Shown: positions 1 through 9,825 of the stretch, piece by piece | How positions within the stretch are numbered: the stretch's first letter is position 1 | Layout of the letters: each line of letters begins with the position of its first letter | Assembly: GCF_021530565.1 (NCBI RefSeq) | Contig: NZ_JAKGBI010000001.1 | Coordinates: forward strand, 186,001 to 250,000 | Direction of reading: 5' to 3' | From: Pseudoalteromonas sp. SMS1 | GTDB taxonomy: Bacteria > Pseudomonadota > Gammaproteobacteria > Enterobacterales > Alteromonadaceae | Length of the DNA: 64,000 nucleotides | The notes under the pieces: model-generated | The model's input: only the letters and a program-made list of their open reading frames with translations | Databases searched by the model: none | Told to the model about the DNA's origin: nothing | Position numbers and translations under genes: made by a program

Positions 1-682
1 TGAGCTCGCCAAACTATACAGTGAACACGGCGCGGATGAGTTAGTGTTTTACGAGATTAGCGCCAGTGTAGAAAAACGCCTGCTTGATTTAAATTGGGTG
101 CGGGACATAGCTCGTAATATCGACATTCCCTTTTGTGTGGCCGGAGGCATCAAGTCAGTTGAAGATGCGGCAAAAGTACTGGAACAAGGTGCGGATAAAA
201 TTTCAATCAACAGCCCTGCTATTGCGAGGCCAGAATTGATAAAAGAATTACATGACGAATTCGGAAAGCAATGTGTAGTCGTTGGTGTTGATAGCTTTTA
301 TGACGAACAAACTGGCGAATACCTTGTCTATCAATTCACTGGCGACCCCAATGCTGCGAGCCAGACACGCTATAAGACTCAAGAGTGGATATCTAAAGTT
401 CAAGCGTTGGGTGCTGGTGAAATCGTCCTCAATTGTATGAATCAAGATGGTGTTCGAAAAGGGTATGATATTAAACAACTAAAAGAAATGCGCGCACTCT
501 GCGATATCCCATTGATCGCATCAGGGGGCGCAGGGAAAGTCGAAGACTTTTCTGAAGTTTTCACTGACGCGAATGTGGATGGCGCGCTTGCTGCGAGTGT
601 ATTTCACAAGCAAGTGATACAAATACCAACACTGAAACAATATTTAGCGAACAATAAGGTGGCAACAAGATTATGCAGCTAA
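1..682 (+). CDS. hisF: Imidazole glycerol phosphate synthase subunit HisF (5' truncated by window edge)
   Basis: HisF is the cyclase subunit of the HisFH complex. It uses ammonia from HisH to turn PRFAR into imidazole glycerol phosphate and AICAR in histidine synthesis. The reading frame is open from base 2, and the residues before the first internal start ([20 protein letters not shown]) belong to the conserved (beta/alpha)8 barrel, so the true start lies upstream of the window. The FCVAGGIKS phosphate-binding loop, the VVGVDSF strand with the second catalytic Asp, and the LIASGGAGK loop are all visible. About 226 of the usual 256 residues are present. The stop overlaps hisIE by 10 bp, the usual end of a his operon. 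Confidence 0.97.
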   Translation, partial: ELAKLYSEHGADELVFYEISASVEKRLLDLNWVRDIARNIDIPFCVAGGIKSVEDAAKVLEQGADKISINSPAIARPELIKELHDEFGKQCVVVGVDSFYDEQTGEYLVYQFTGDPNAASQTRYKTQEWISKVQALGAGEIVLNCMNQDGVRKGYDIKQLKEMRALCDIPLIASGGAGKVEDFSEVFTDANVDGALAASVFHKQVIQIPTLKQYLANNKVATRLCS

Positions 683-1284
683 CTCCATCAAATTTAGACG
701 CCGTTGATTTTGAAAAGGCGCCACTAATCCCTGCGATTGTACAAGATTACGCGACAGGCGTAATTTTAATGCAAGGATTTATGAATAAAGCAGCTTTGGA
801 AACGACGTTTGAAAAAGGCTTAGTGACTTTTTACTCTCGCTCGAAGTCGCGCTTGTGGACCAAAGGAGAGTCATCAAATAACGTGTTGACTCTTGTTGAA
901 GCTCACACAGATTGTGACTACGACAGTATTCTTTTACTTGCTACACCGGCGGGCCCTACTTGCCACTTAGGTACACAAAGTTGTTTTGCCGGCGCTCAAC
1001 CAGAACTTGCTTTTTTAGGTACACTTGAAAAAGTGATTACTGAGAAAAAGCATGCTGACCCGAGTGAAAGCTACACCGCCTCACTTTTTGCAAAAGATTT
1101 AAGCCGAAGCTGTCAAAAAGTGGGGGAAGAAGGTGTTGAGGTCGCACTGGCTGCAATGAAGCACGATAAAGAAGAATTACTTAACGAGTCTGCCGATTTA
1201 ATTTACCACCTGTTAGTACTTTTACAACGAAGTGGGCTCAGTTTATCGCAAGTTGTCGATACATTGTCCAAAAGGCACCAATAG
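673..1284 (+). CDS. hisI: Bifunctional phosphoribosyl-AMP cyclohydrolase / phosphoribosyl-ATP pyrophosphatase
   Basis: This 203-residue fusion (often called hisIE) carries out the second and third steps of histidine synthesis: PR-ATP hydrolysis to PR-AMP and opening of the adenine ring. The N-terminal cyclohydrolase domain (about 1-115) has the metal-binding region HTDCDYDS and a downstream [12 protein letters not shown] segment with its Cys/His ligands. The C-terminal pyrophosphatase domain (about 115-203) has the [13 protein letters not shown] helix and [13 protein letters not shown] typical of all-alpha NTP pyrophosphatases. The length matches the E. coli fusion. The start overlaps hisF by 10 bp, which indicates translational coupling. 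Confidence 0.97.
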   Translation: MQLTPSNLDAVDFEKAPLIPAIVQDYATGVILMQGFMNKAALETTFEKGLVTFYSRSKSRLWTKGESSNNVLTLVEAHTDCDYDSILLLATPAGPTCHLGTQSCFAGAQPELAFLGTLEKVITEKKHADPSESYTASLFAKDLSRSCQKVGEEGVEVALAAMKHDKEELLNESADLIYHLLVLLQRSGLSLSQVVDTLSKRHQ

Positions 1285-1342
1285 CCTACCTCATAAGAAT
1301 TGACCATGGTATGCTTAGGAAAAATTCGATAAGGAAGCTGCC

Positions 1343-1840
1343 ATGGTTTTTCGCCATCTCGTTTGCTCGCTTGGTTTTGTTGCACTGACTGCCTGCAATT
1401 CACTCCCAAGTGATGTTCAGAAAAAAGTAGAAAATATGACTGATTGTGAAAAAGTCAATGCACTTATCACTGGTGCAGATGATGGTTTTGCAATTCTCAA
1501 AGGGAGTGAGATCAACGGTAAATTAATGAAAAGTTGGCGACCTAAAGCCCACTTGCTTAAAAACAGCTGCCAAATCAACTTATATACTAGCGGGAATACA
1601 GCCTACGAATGTAACAAGGCATTTGCAGGTAAAACAGAAGCGTTGGTGAGGTTTGAACAAGTCAATGAACAGCTGAAGAGTTGTTTAAGTGCAGACTGGA
1701 CAGAAAAACAACACTATGGTGATGACACAAGCCGATCCACATTTACCAGCGAGCACTCTCAAACCAAAGTTGCCGTCAATTTCGGTAGTACATTAGATAA
1801 GGGCAAGCCTTGGGCTGTCAGCTTGGAAATTGTTAAGTAG
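1343..1840 (+). CDS. Small predicted lipoprotein of unknown function
   Basis: I do not recognise a family for this 165-residue protein. The N-terminus is a clear lipoprotein signal: a basic residue, a hydrophobic stretch, then LTAC with the lipidated Cys at position 18, followed by NS, which would favour outer-membrane sorting. The mature part contains four further Cys residues (in TDCEK, NSCQIN, YECNK, KSCLS), which suggests disulfides in the periplasm. AAGGAAG lies just before the start. The stop is immediately followed by the next gene's ATG, so the two are probably cotranscribed. Confidence 0.8.
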   Translation: MVFRHLVCSLGFVALTACNSLPSDVQKKVENMTDCEKVNALITGADDGFAILKGSEINGKLMKSWRPKAHLLKNSCQINLYTSGNTAYECNKAFAGKTEALVRFEQVNEQLKSCLSADWTEKQHYGDDTSRSTFTSEHSQTKVAVNFGSTLDKGKPWAVSLEIVK

Positions 1841-1841
1841 T

Positions 1842-2609
1842 ATGCAAAATCAACCTCCTATATTTTTGATTAATTTGGACCAAAGTACAGATCGCCTAGA
1901 AAAAAGTGCAACACGGTTAGCTGAACAAGGCATCACGTTCGAACGAATTTCTGGTGTATATGGGAAAGCTTTGTCAAACGAAGAAATTTCCAAGCATTAC
2001 AACCACCAAATTAATCAGCAACACTTTTATCGTGCACTCGGTAAAGGTGAAATTGGTTGCTATTTTAGCCACAGGAAAGCATGGCAAACGATAGTAGACA
2101 GAAAGCTTAAGTATGCCATTGTGTTAGAAGATGACTTTAGAGTTGTTGGCAATCTAGATAACGTTTTCAAAACGATTGAGTCACTTACACTTGATTGGAA
2201 ATTAATTAAGCTCGCAGCATACGAGAACCGAGAACGGCCAATTGAATTTACACATGCTCTCAATACCGAATTTGACTTGGTCGTGCATAAAAAAGCGATG
2301 ACGGGATGTTGTGCACAAGCCATCACATATGAAGGTGCGAAAGCACTTCTGAAAGCTACCGATCAATTTGGCAGGCCAGTAGACACTGATATTCAGCATA
2401 TTTGGGAAACCAAAGTACCCGTATATTCCATGATGCCATATTATATTGAGCAAGATTTAGAATTTGATAGCGATATTGCAGCAGCCACAGGTAAGACCAA
2501 AGTTAAAAAAAGATTTTGGCAAAGGAAAAAGCTGCAATTGTGCGAAAAACTCCTAAATAAGCGACACACACAACAAGTTGTCGAAAACCTAAAAAAAGCA
2601 CTCGGATAA
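1842..2609 (+). CDS. Glycosyltransferase family 25 protein
   Basis: This 255-residue enzyme belongs to the GT25 family (LOS/LPS glycosyltransferases such as Lex1/LgtB), which transfers sugars, often galactose, to lipopolysaccharide core. Visible signatures are the N-terminal IFLINLDQSTDRLE strand, ISGVYGKAL, the GEIGCYFSHRKAW helix and the acidic VLEDDF motif near residue 90 that would bind the metal-nucleotide. The C-terminal 40 residues are strongly basic (KVKKRFWQRKKLQ), suggesting membrane contact. I chose the ATG at 1842, one base past the upstream stop, over a TTG four codons earlier. No other polysaccharide genes are nearby, so the acceptor is unknown. Confidence 0.88.
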   Translation: MQNQPPIFLINLDQSTDRLEKSATRLAEQGITFERISGVYGKALSNEEISKHYNHQINQQHFYRALGKGEIGCYFSHRKAWQTIVDRKLKYAIVLEDDFRVVGNLDNVFKTIESLTLDWKLIKLAAYENRERPIEFTHALNTEFDLVVHKKAMTGCCAQAITYEGAKALLKATDQFGRPVDTDIQHIWETKVPVYSMMPYYIEQDLEFDSDIAAATGKTKVKKRFWQRKKLQLCEKLLNKRHTQQVVENLKKALG

Positions 2610-2623
2610 CAGAGTGCTTTTTT
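2591..2623 (+). terminator. Rho-independent terminator after the glycosyltransferase gene
   Basis: AAAAAGCACTC and GAGTGCTTTTTT form a stem around the stop codon with an 8-nt loop and a run of T on the right. The left arm lies inside the last codons of the gene. Confidence 0.8.
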
Positions 2624-3007
2624 GTTGCTCTTAACCGTGCAATATCTCATCACAGAATGACCAAAAACAATTTATTACGCTACTCGTTTTTACAATATGC
2701 TCACTAAAGGATAGAAGTGCGTAAGCTGCCGTTAAACCCTACCTGCCCGATACTGCGACTCACACTCTATAATTCGATGATTATCATGAACTTTCTTAAT
2801 TAGTTGTTTATATGGAAATTTATACTAGAATTCTTGTACGCCTGAGTGCAATTCAACCAATTTTTGACTTTTTTTCAATTATTGTAACTTTATACTTAAT
2901 TTAGTGTAGTTTTAATGGCATAGTGGCGTCACTAAAGTAGGTATATTACCTTCTATTTTAACAACCTACTGGATATAAAAAGAAACAAGTGCATAAGGGA
3001 GAACATA
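2624..3007. other. Non-coding interval before the DUF1232 gene
   Basis: This is 384 bases of AT-rich DNA without a convincing ORF. It holds a TTGACT at 2864-2869 and a TATACT at 2891-2896, but the 21-base spacer is too long for a confident sigma-70 promoter. A short palindrome ATGATTATCAT at 2777-2787 is noted, but it is too short to call a regulator site. The interval most likely holds the promoter and 5' UTR of the gene at 3008. Confidence 0.4.
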
Positions 3008-3559
3008 ATGTCCATCCAAGTAAACTTTGAATTAACCGATATCGATTTAGAACACTTCCGCTCAATGATGCAAACAGCGATTGAGCGTAGCAGTCACTTG
3101 AGCAATGAGGAAATCATTAACAAGGCACGCGAATTGGTTGATCAAATGGAAGGAACAAATGTTCCTGAGTTCGTACGTACTCGAATGATGTCGCTTTCAG
3201 CACTTATTGATGCCGTTCAAGACGACGAGTGGCAAATGCCGGAAGATGAGAAAAAAGAAATTATGCTTTCTTTAGCATATTTTGGCGAACCAGAGGATAT
3301 TGTTCCTGATAATGTGCCGGTACTAGGTTACATTGATGACGCGATTATGATTGAATTAGTGCTACAAGATCTTTCGCTTGATTTAAAAGCTTATAGAGAG
3401 TTTTGTGGATTTAGAGCGACTGAAGAAGCAAGGCGTGGCGAGCATGCTAAAGTCAATAGAGAAAGTTGGTTGGCAAGCACGCGAGCGCAAATACGCTCCT
3501 CAATGCGTCGCAACCGTTCAAGCTCTAAGGGTTCAAGATTTTTCTCACGTATTATGTAA
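3008..3559 (+). CDS. DUF1232 (YkvA-like) domain protein
   Basis: This 183-residue protein carries the DUF1232 signature near residues 95-120: acidic and Pro residues in EDIVPDNVPVLGYIDD, followed by a hydrophobic helix. In this family the segment is thought to be membrane-associated; no biochemical role is established. The N-terminal 90 residues are acidic and helical and the C-terminal 30 are very basic (SMRRNRSSSKGSR). AAGGGAGA precedes the ATG at good spacing. The gene stands alone between two terminators. Confidence 0.82.
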   Translation: MSIQVNFELTDIDLEHFRSMMQTAIERSSHLSNEEIINKARELVDQMEGTNVPEFVRTRMMSLSALIDAVQDDEWQMPEDEKKEIMLSLAYFGEPEDIVPDNVPVLGYIDDAIMIELVLQDLSLDLKAYREFCGFRATEEARRGEHAKVNRESWLASTRAQIRSSMRRNRSSSKGSRFFSRIM

Positions 3560-3595
3560 GAAATGAATGAGCGGCAAATAGCCGCGGAAAAATAG

Positions 3596-3617
3596 GGGCG
3601 CGATCAGCGCCCTTTTT
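3596..3617. terminator. Rho-independent terminator between convergent genes
   Basis: GGGCGC / GCGCCC with a 5-base loop (GATCA), followed by five T on the plus strand. It sits between the DUF1232 gene and the convergent M61 peptidase gene, whose stop codon it touches. The plus-strand signal is stronger than the minus-strand one. Confidence 0.85.
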
Positions 3618-5397
3618 AGTTTTTCGCGTTTGGGTGTGCCACACCAGTCCACGCTTTGTATAGTTTTGCCTGACGCGCCGACGGTGCCCTTACAGCCCTG
3701 ATCACTTTACTGTTGTTAAAGCCTTTCGCTAAAGTTAGTTCTAAAGACACCAATTTGTGACGGCGAATAAAGTCAATGGTGACGACATCTCCTGGTTCAA
3801 ATATAGATAAAGTCGTTGCAAGATCTTTTCTAACTTGATGTTTATTAACAGCAACAAGTTTATCCCCCGCGGTTAATCCAGCCTGCCATGCATTTCCACC
3901 ACGGGCAACATGGGTAAGCTCGAGCAACGCTCCCGCCTGTTTCGCTGACCCTTCAATTTTAGCAACGGGTTTCGTGCCAAGCGGGTAATCATATTCAAGG
4001 CCAACTTTTTCAAACAATTTGTCAAAGTTTAAAATTGCAGGTCCATCCACATACGTCGCCCACCAACCAGAATAATCTCTGCCACTGATTTGCTGAAGAA
4101 TACGCTTCACATCATTAGTATCAAAAGACTTTGGTAGTTTATGCTGTTTGTAGAGTTCTGAATGTACATCGCGATAACTTATTTTTCCGTCACTTTTATC
4201 AATTAAGTCAATATCTAAAGCCATTGACACTAATGCACCCTCTAAATAAATGTTAGTACTATAGTTTCTCCCATGATCACCACCTTGATTAATCCACTTG
4301 TCAAAACTGGTATGGGCTACTGACTGCACCTCACGCCCTGGGGTCTGCATATGGCGATTCACCGTTCTAGTTAGACCTTGATAAAACTCCTGATTTGTCG
4401 TTATGCCTGCACTGAGCAATAAATAATCTTCGAGGTAACTGGTTGACCCTTCAACTAACCACAACAGCTCTGAATAATTAATCGCAACGTAGTCGTATGG
4501 TACTAGCCCAGTTGGTCGGTAATTTTTCACATTCCAAGTATGGATAAACTCATGTGCAGCTGTTGAAATAAACCCTAAATAATCATTTCGCGAGGCAAAA
4601 CGGTCTCGATGCCTTTGAATAATCGTTGAATTCAAATGCTCAGTCGCACCACGGGCACCACTCGTTGCATGCACCATGAAAACGTATCTATCATATGGGT
4701 AATTGTGCCAAATAAGGCTGCCTGTCTTTACGAGTTTCTTGAGATCTTTGAGCATTAAGTCAACGTCATAATTACCCTCCCCCCAAATCACAAGTTCGTA
4801 TGCTCTGCCATCAACCTTAAATTTGTGAAGTTGATTAATACCCGTTTCAATAGGTGAGTCCAATAAGATGTCATAGTTGTCAGCCTTGAAACTATGTTTA
4901 GAATCAGCGAACTGCATACCAGATACAGAGCGCCATTGCTCTGGTACGTCTAGTGCTACAGTAACGGGTTCTTGTCGAAAGGAATCGCTATACATGAAAA
5001 AACCAGACGCATCAATAAACGCATGTGAATCGTCAATGTGTCTTGAACGCATCGCTAATTCGTTCGCGTACACTTGATAAGATACCTTCACTTGTGTTGG
5101 TTTATCAAAATGAATACGCCAGGTATTTTTGTCAACTTTATGCCACTTCAGTGCGTTTCCAACACTGTCATTCGCCTCAAAAAAGCGTACGCCGTTTGCC
5201 ATATCTAGAATTTCGTACCGCCCTGTCCTCCAATCAGCCAATTGGACGTCTAAGTGCGCTTGCGCTGACTTGGGAAAAGTAATGTCAACATTGCCCAAAT
5301 GATGTTCAGGCTCGGTAATAGAAAGACGATATTGTACATCCGCCATAGAAAAATGACTGATCATGGCCAATGTTAAAAGTGAGAGTTTTGTTTTCAT
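3616..5397 (-). CDS. M61 family metallopeptidase with PDZ domain
   Basis: This is a predicted periplasmic zinc aminopeptidase of the M61 (glycyl aminopeptidase) family. The chosen start (ATG at 5397) gives a 593-residue protein with a typical signal peptide, MKTKLSLLTLAMISHFSMA; the open frame extends 38 codons upstream but without a signal-like N-terminus. The zinc site HEFIHTWN starts near residue 282, and the downstream LLWLVEGSTSYLEDY supplies the third ligand. The C-terminal part (about 480-570) looks like a PDZ domain (GGNAWQAGLTAGDKLVAVN). The gene is divergent from the diguanylate cyclase at 5574. Its substrate cannot be told from the sequence. Confidence 0.92.
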   Translation of the reverse strand: MKTKLSLLTLAMISHFSMADVQYRLSITEPEHHLGNVDITFPKSAQAHLDVQLADWRTGRYEILDMANGVRFFEANDSVGNALKWHKVDKNTWRIHFDKPTQVKVSYQVYANELAMRSRHIDDSHAFIDASGFFMYSDSFRQEPVTVALDVPEQWRSVSGMQFADSKHSFKADNYDILLDSPIETGINQLHKFKVDGRAYELVIWGEGNYDVDLMLKDLKKLVKTGSLIWHNYPYDRYVFMVHATSGARGATEHLNSTIIQRHRDRFASRNDYLGFISTAAHEFIHTWNVKNYRPTGLVPYDYVAINYSELLWLVEGSTSYLEDYLLLSAGITTNQEFYQGLTRTVNRHMQTPGREVQSVAHTSFDKWINQGGDHGRNYSTNIYLEGALVSMALDIDLIDKSDGKISYRDVHSELYKQHKLPKSFDTNDVKRILQQISGRDYSGWWATYVDGPAILNFDKLFEKVGLEYDYPLGTKPVAKIEGSAKQAGALLELTHVARGGNAWQAGLTAGDKLVAVNKHQVRKDLATTLSIFEPGDVVTIDFIRRHKLVSLELTLAKGFNNSKVIRAVRAPSARQAKLYKAWTGVAHPNAKN

Positions 5398-5573
5398 CGT
5401 TATCAAAAATTCATGAGTTTTCTTAAAATTAGCAAAATCAGCGCGGTCGCGACTACAAAAAACGTTGAACCGACACAATAAAAAGCCAGAGTGAAAAATA
5501 ATTTCTTCCACATTTTTCAGTAATTTGATGTAAACTTGCTAGTGATATAGTTAAAAAAAGATGTTGGACTTTT

Positions 5574-7106
5574 GTGACTGATAAAACTGCCCTATTGGAA
5601 AAAAAACTGTCTCAAGCTATTTCAGCGAGAAAAGCCTTAGAAGAAGCGAAGAAAACCCAAGTTTCTATGCTTTGTGATTTTGCAAGCAAATTGACTTTTG
5701 GTTGCAGAGGACAAGACGTAGCCTTGGACAACCAACTCGCGAAATTTAGAAGTGCTTTGTCAAAAGGTGCTGAGCTAGAACAATTAACGCCTGTTATAGA
5801 GACTGCAATAGCTCAATTAAAACAACAAGAAAGCATATTTGAATCAAACGAACGGGCGCTGAAAAGCCATATTCAAGGCGCGGGTAAACAATTACAAAAA
5901 CTCAAAGGGCTACCAGACGATACTAGGCGAAAGCTGCGCTATTTGTTGGACCATGAATTAGGCAACATCAAAGCTAATGTAGATTATGTGCCTTTGTTAG
6001 ATAAGCTACTGCAGTTTTACATGCAGACCTTACAGGCAAAAGCCGCACCTGAATTTTCGAACACAATGAATAACCCTGAATTGGCCATTGAATTGTTGGC
6101 GTTGACCAATGAGCTGGTTTTTGAAGAAGATGTCTCTGAGCAGATTAAACAAATTAAGCATAATTTGTCATCCGATGATTCTGTTGATTCATTGTTGTTA
6201 AATTCTGTCAACATCATTCGTATTTTCGCCAAATCAATCGCTCGAGAAAGACAATCAGCGCAAGGCTTTTTAGTTTCTTTAAACCAGACCTTAGAAGAGC
6301 TTCATAAATCAATCGTTGAGACGACAAACCAGTCTAAGTCTGTAAACCAAGAGGTTTCAGCACTTAATAAACGCATTGAAGAGAAGATCACTAAGCTAAA
6401 TGTACAAACGCAAAAAGCAACGTCAATTTCGGAATTAAAACAATTGGTCGACAATGAGCTCAAAGAGTTAAGTAGAGACCTGATCGAGCGCGAAAATATC
6501 GAACGCAAAGACAAAGAAACGCTGCTTCAAAGCTTTGACAAAATCAACGACCGTATCAATGTATTAGAATCCAAAGTAACAAATTACAAAAAACGCCTCA
6601 ATGAGCAAAAATTCAAGAGTCTATTAGACGGCCTGACAAAATTGCCTAATCGCGCAGCATTTGATGATAGATACAACCAAGAATTCCATCTATTTGAAGT
6701 CCACAACTCAGATGTAACACTGGTTGTCATTGATGTAGATCATTTCAAATCAATCAACGATAAATACGGCCACAGTGCGGGTGATAAAACACTACAGGTC
6801 ATCGCTAGGGCGTTAAAGAAATCAATAAGAAAGGCCGATTTCATTGCACGTTACGGCGGTGAAGAATTTGTCTTGTTAATGCCAGGTATGCCGTTGAGCG
6901 CAGCCAAAGCGCCGTTAGAGAAAATACGGGCGACAGTGAAGTCTATACCGTTTAAATTTAAAGAAAAAGAAGTGCAAATTACGATTTCCCTTGGAGCCAC
7001 CCAGTTGAAAGCTGGTGATACAACTTTGACCGCATTTGATCGCGCTGATAACGCCCTTTATGATGCAAAAAACTCTGGTCGAGACAGGCTCTGCTTACGA
7101 GAATAA
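5574..7106 (+). CDS. Diguanylate cyclase with long coiled-coil N-terminus
   Basis: This 510-residue protein has a helical, charged N-terminal region (about 1-340, strongly heptad-like around 240-340) and a C-terminal GGDEF domain. The catalytic motif is GGEEF, preceded five residues earlier by RKAD, an intact RxxD product-inhibition site, so active c-di-GMP synthesis with feedback is expected. There is no signal peptide or membrane segment, so it is probably cytosolic. The start is a GTG at 5574. Its stop lies 15 bases before the ppnN ATG, so the two genes are almost certainly cotranscribed. The N-terminal sensory part matches no domain I can name. Confidence 0.92.
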   Translation: MTDKTALLEKKLSQAISARKALEEAKKTQVSMLCDFASKLTFGCRGQDVALDNQLAKFRSALSKGAELEQLTPVIETAIAQLKQQESIFESNERALKSHIQGAGKQLQKLKGLPDDTRRKLRYLLDHELGNIKANVDYVPLLDKLLQFYMQTLQAKAAPEFSNTMNNPELAIELLALTNELVFEEDVSEQIKQIKHNLSSDDSVDSLLLNSVNIIRIFAKSIARERQSAQGFLVSLNQTLEELHKSIVETTNQSKSVNQEVSALNKRIEEKITKLNVQTQKATSISELKQLVDNELKELSRDLIERENIERKDKETLLQSFDKINDRINVLESKVTNYKKRLNEQKFKSLLDGLTKLPNRAAFDDRYNQEFHLFEVHNSDVTLVVIDVDHFKSINDKYGHSAGDKTLQVIARALKKSIRKADFIARYGGEEFVLLMPGMPLSAAKAPLEKIRATVKSIPFKFKEKEVQITISLGATQLKAGDTTLTAFDRADNALYDAKNSGRDRLCLRE

Positions 7107-7121
7107 AAAGGAGAAGTGCCT

Positions 7122-8465
7122 ATGCATGTACAGCTAAATCCAACAGGAGTTCTTAATCTTTTATCGCAACTTGAAGTAGATTTGTTGCAACAATCTTCCA
7201 CTTTTGAACGATATAAATTATTTAGAAATTGCGTTTTGGCAGTACTGAACGTAGGCAGCCATACAGACTCTAGCTATGAAATATACAAAAAGTTTGAAAA
7301 CTTTGACGTCAAACTTGTAGCCCGAGAAAGAGGCATCAAAATTGAGCTCAGTAACCCGCCTGAATCTGCATTTGTCGACGGCACCATTATAAGTGGTATT
7401 CATGAACATATATTCTCTGTGATCAGAGATATTCTCTTTATTTGCCAAAGGCATCAAGAAGAACTAACAGACAATAAAAACATCACCCATATGGTTTTTG
7501 ACATGCTGAGAAATGCGGGTGCATTGGAAGTTAATACAGACCCAAATATGGTTGTATGTTGGGGCGGCCACTCAATTAATGAGGCTGAATACAAATACAC
7601 CAAGGAAGTTGGCTACCAGTTAGGTCTCAGAGGCTTAAATATTTGTACAGGATGCGGACCTGGTGCAATGAAAGGTCCTATGAAAGGGGCGACCATTGGT
7701 CATGCAAAACAACGGATAACAAGCAATCGCTATCTTGGTTTGACCGAACCAAGTATCATTGCCGCTGAACCACCAAACCCGATTGTTAACGAACTTGTTA
7801 TTTTACCAGATATAGAAAAACGACTTGAAGCCTTTGTTAGAACAGCGCACGCCATAATCATCTTTCCTGGCGGTGCTGGTACATCTGAAGAGTTGTTATA
7901 CTTACTGGGTATTTTATTGCACCCAGAAAATGAAAAACAGGTGTTGCCAGTTATTCTTACCGGTCCAGCTTCGAGCGCCGACTATTTTGAAGAAATAGCG
8001 AAGTTTGTAGAGAAAACGCTCGGTAAAGAGGCTTTGAACAAATTTGAGATCATTGTTGATGATCCAGAACGCGTTGCAAAAACAATCAAAAATGCAATGC
8101 CTGAAGTCAGAGAATATAGGAAATCTGAGGGTGATGCTTACTATTTTAATTGGACACTGAAAATTGAGCCGCCATTTCAACTGCCGTTTGACCCGACCCA
8201 TGAGAATATGGCTTCACTTGACCTTCATCTTGATCAACCTAAAGAAATTTTGGCAGCAAACTTACGGCGTGCTTTTTCCGGTATCGTAGCTGGCAATGTC
8301 AAAGATGTTGGTGTAAAAGCGATTAAAGAAAATGGCCCCTATACATTAAGCGGTGATAAGTCACTTATGAAAGACATGGATAAATTACTGCGCGCATTTG
8401 TGTCACAAGGCCGAATGAAACTACCTGGCAGTAAATATACACCGTGTTATAAGATTGAGTCTTGA
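7122..8465 (+). CDS. ppnN: Nucleotide 5'-monophosphate nucleosidase PpnN (YgdH)
   Basis: PpnN cleaves purine and pyrimidine nucleoside monophosphates to base and ribose 5-phosphate; in E. coli it is a (p)ppGpp-controlled enzyme that adjusts the purine pool. The central LOG-like Rossmann domain (about 140-330) carries [13 protein letters not shown] and [16 protein letters not shown], the phosphate-binding and catalytic motifs. N- and C-terminal extensions give 447 residues, close to the E. coli length. I placed the start at the ATG at 7122, eight bases after an AAGGAG ribosome site, rather than a GTG two codons earlier. It follows the diguanylate cyclase with only 15 bases between. Confidence 0.95.
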   Translation: MHVQLNPTGVLNLLSQLEVDLLQQSSTFERYKLFRNCVLAVLNVGSHTDSSYEIYKKFENFDVKLVARERGIKIELSNPPESAFVDGTIISGIHEHIFSVIRDILFICQRHQEELTDNKNITHMVFDMLRNAGALEVNTDPNMVVCWGGHSINEAEYKYTKEVGYQLGLRGLNICTGCGPGAMKGPMKGATIGHAKQRITSNRYLGLTEPSIIAAEPPNPIVNELVILPDIEKRLEAFVRTAHAIIIFPGGAGTSEELLYLLGILLHPENEKQVLPVILTGPASSADYFEEIAKFVEKTLGKEALNKFEIIVDDPERVAKTIKNAMPEVREYRKSEGDAYYFNWTLKIEPPFQLPFDPTHENMASLDLHLDQPKEILAANLRRAFSGIVAGNVKDVGVKAIKENGPYTLSGDKSLMKDMDKLLRAFVSQGRMKLPGSKYTPCYKIES

Positions 8466-8580
8466 TACTAAGGACTAACGCGACTTTTTATAAAATAAAT
8501 ACAAAGCACTGGCGGGGCGATGCAGTATCTTCGCCCCTCTGGTATACTTGCCCCACTTTATTTTTACCTCCTTATAGTAT

Positions 8581-9351
8581 ATGGCACATTTACTTTTGAT
8601 TGACGCACTTAACTTGATCCGACGCATTTATGCGGTTGACTGTGAGCAATCAGGATTAACAGATGAGCAGATCCTAAAAAGCTGCCAACAGCGTGTGAAA
8701 AATGCGACCCGAAAATTGCTTAAGATCACTGAAGCTACCCATGCCATTGCCGTTTTTGACGGGGATAAAAGCTGGCGATATCACCTTTACGCTGACTACA
8801 AAGCCAATAGAAAGCCGATGCCAACGGCATTGAAAGACAACCTTGAAAATGTGTCTCGAGGTTTTACAGACAATGGGATTAAATCCTATTTTCCGCAGCA
8901 AGACGAAGCGGATGACGTCATTGCGACCTTGGCCTACAAATCTGCTCAGCATAATGTAAAAACAACGATCGTTTCTACAGATAAGGGGTTTCTGCCTTTA
9001 CTTCAAGAACACATAAAAGTGTATGATTACTTCAAACAACAGCATTTAAGTGAAGAGGATATCACGACAAAGTTCTCTATTTCAAAAGATAAATTACACG
9101 ACTTTTGGGGATTAATGGGAGATAAAACCAATGATATCCCTGGCGTGAAGGGCATTGGTAAAAAGACCGCTTTGGAAATTTTGGGACAATATGGTTCCGT
9201 TGAAAACGCAATTCAAAGCACGGAGCTAAAAGACAATATAAGGAAAAAAATAGAAACCGATATAGACAACTTCGTATTAAGTAAAGCACTCGTTGCACTA
9301 AGAACAGATATTGAAATGGGCTTTAAACTCAGTCAGCTACGCTTAGTATAA
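8581..9351 (+). CDS. xni: Flap endonuclease Xni (ExoIX)
   Basis: This 256-residue protein is related to the 5'-nuclease domain of DNA polymerase I and acts on DNA flaps. Visible are the N-terminal LLIDALNLIRR, the acidic QQDEADDVIATLAYK metal site around residue 105, STDKGFLPLL, and the helix-three-turn-helix GDKTNDIPGVKGIGKKTA near residues 180-197. The length matches E. coli Xni, which also lacks one of the acidic-cluster regions present in Pol I. In E. coli ygdH/ppnN and xni are also close neighbours, which supports both assignments. Confidence 0.94.
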   Translation: MAHLLLIDALNLIRRIYAVDCEQSGLTDEQILKSCQQRVKNATRKLLKITEATHAIAVFDGDKSWRYHLYADYKANRKPMPTALKDNLENVSRGFTDNGIKSYFPQQDEADDVIATLAYKSAQHNVKTTIVSTDKGFLPLLQEHIKVYDYFKQQHLSEEDITTKFSISKDKLHDFWGLMGDKTNDIPGVKGIGKKTALEILGQYGSVENAIQSTELKDNIRKKIETDIDNFVLSKALVALRTDIEMGFKLSQLRLV

Positions 9352-9426
9352 TTACGTTAAACGCAAATAACTTGTTCTAGGAAAGGGCTTGGGCTAGGCT
9401 ATTTGAGCTGTTCTCAGGTGACGTAC

Positions 9427-9825
9427 ATGATTAAAAAAGTTTTACAATATATTTTTCTCGGCTTAGCGGTTTATGCAGGCATCGTCTTTCTTGTCATCAA
9501 CTTTTATAAAGACGACCCAAGAGCAATGGTTTGGAAAGATAGAGAAGCATTTAACAAGCGCTTTATTAGTAAGCTTAAGCCAAATGCGAAGATGGAGCTT
9601 GATACGGTATTAGACAATTTAGGTAGTCCAGACTTAACGTATGTTAAATCTGACAAAGAAGATATTTACCAAATTGTTTTTTATCGAACACAATTAATGA
9701 AACCAGATGGGATAACGACGCAAGACGAGTGCACCGGAATGTTATTTAAAAACGGCCAACTTATTTTATGGGGAGCCGGTGCCATTGTCGCGTATGAGAA
9801 AGCACTTAATAATGTCACAGACTAA
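9427..9825 (+). CDS. DUF3192 family membrane-anchored protein
   Basis: This 132-residue protein starts with a single hydrophobic helix (about 5-28) and then has a small soluble domain with NLGSPDLTYV, FYRTQLMKPDGITTQDECTGMLF and GQLILWGAG, the pattern of the DUF3192 family of gammaproteobacterial periplasmic proteins. Its function is unknown. I use the ATG at 9427 (MIKKVLQYIF) and not a TTG eight codons upstream. The last codons overlap the next gene by 14 bases in another frame, so the pair is likely coupled. Confidence 0.82.
   Translation: MIKKVLQYIFLGLAVYAGIVFLVINFYKDDPRAMVWKDREAFNKRFISKLKPNAKMELDTVLDNLGSPDLTYVKSDKEDIYQIVFYRTQLMKPDGITTQDECTGMLFKNGQLILWGAGAIVAYEKALNNVTD

Noticed and set aside
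2777..2787. ATGATTATCAT palindrome as a Fur box
   Set aside because: It covers only part of the 19-base consensus, and the downstream gene has no iron link.
2864..2896. TTGACT...TATACT as the promoter of the DUF1232 gene
   Set aside because: The 21-base spacer is too long to support a confident call.
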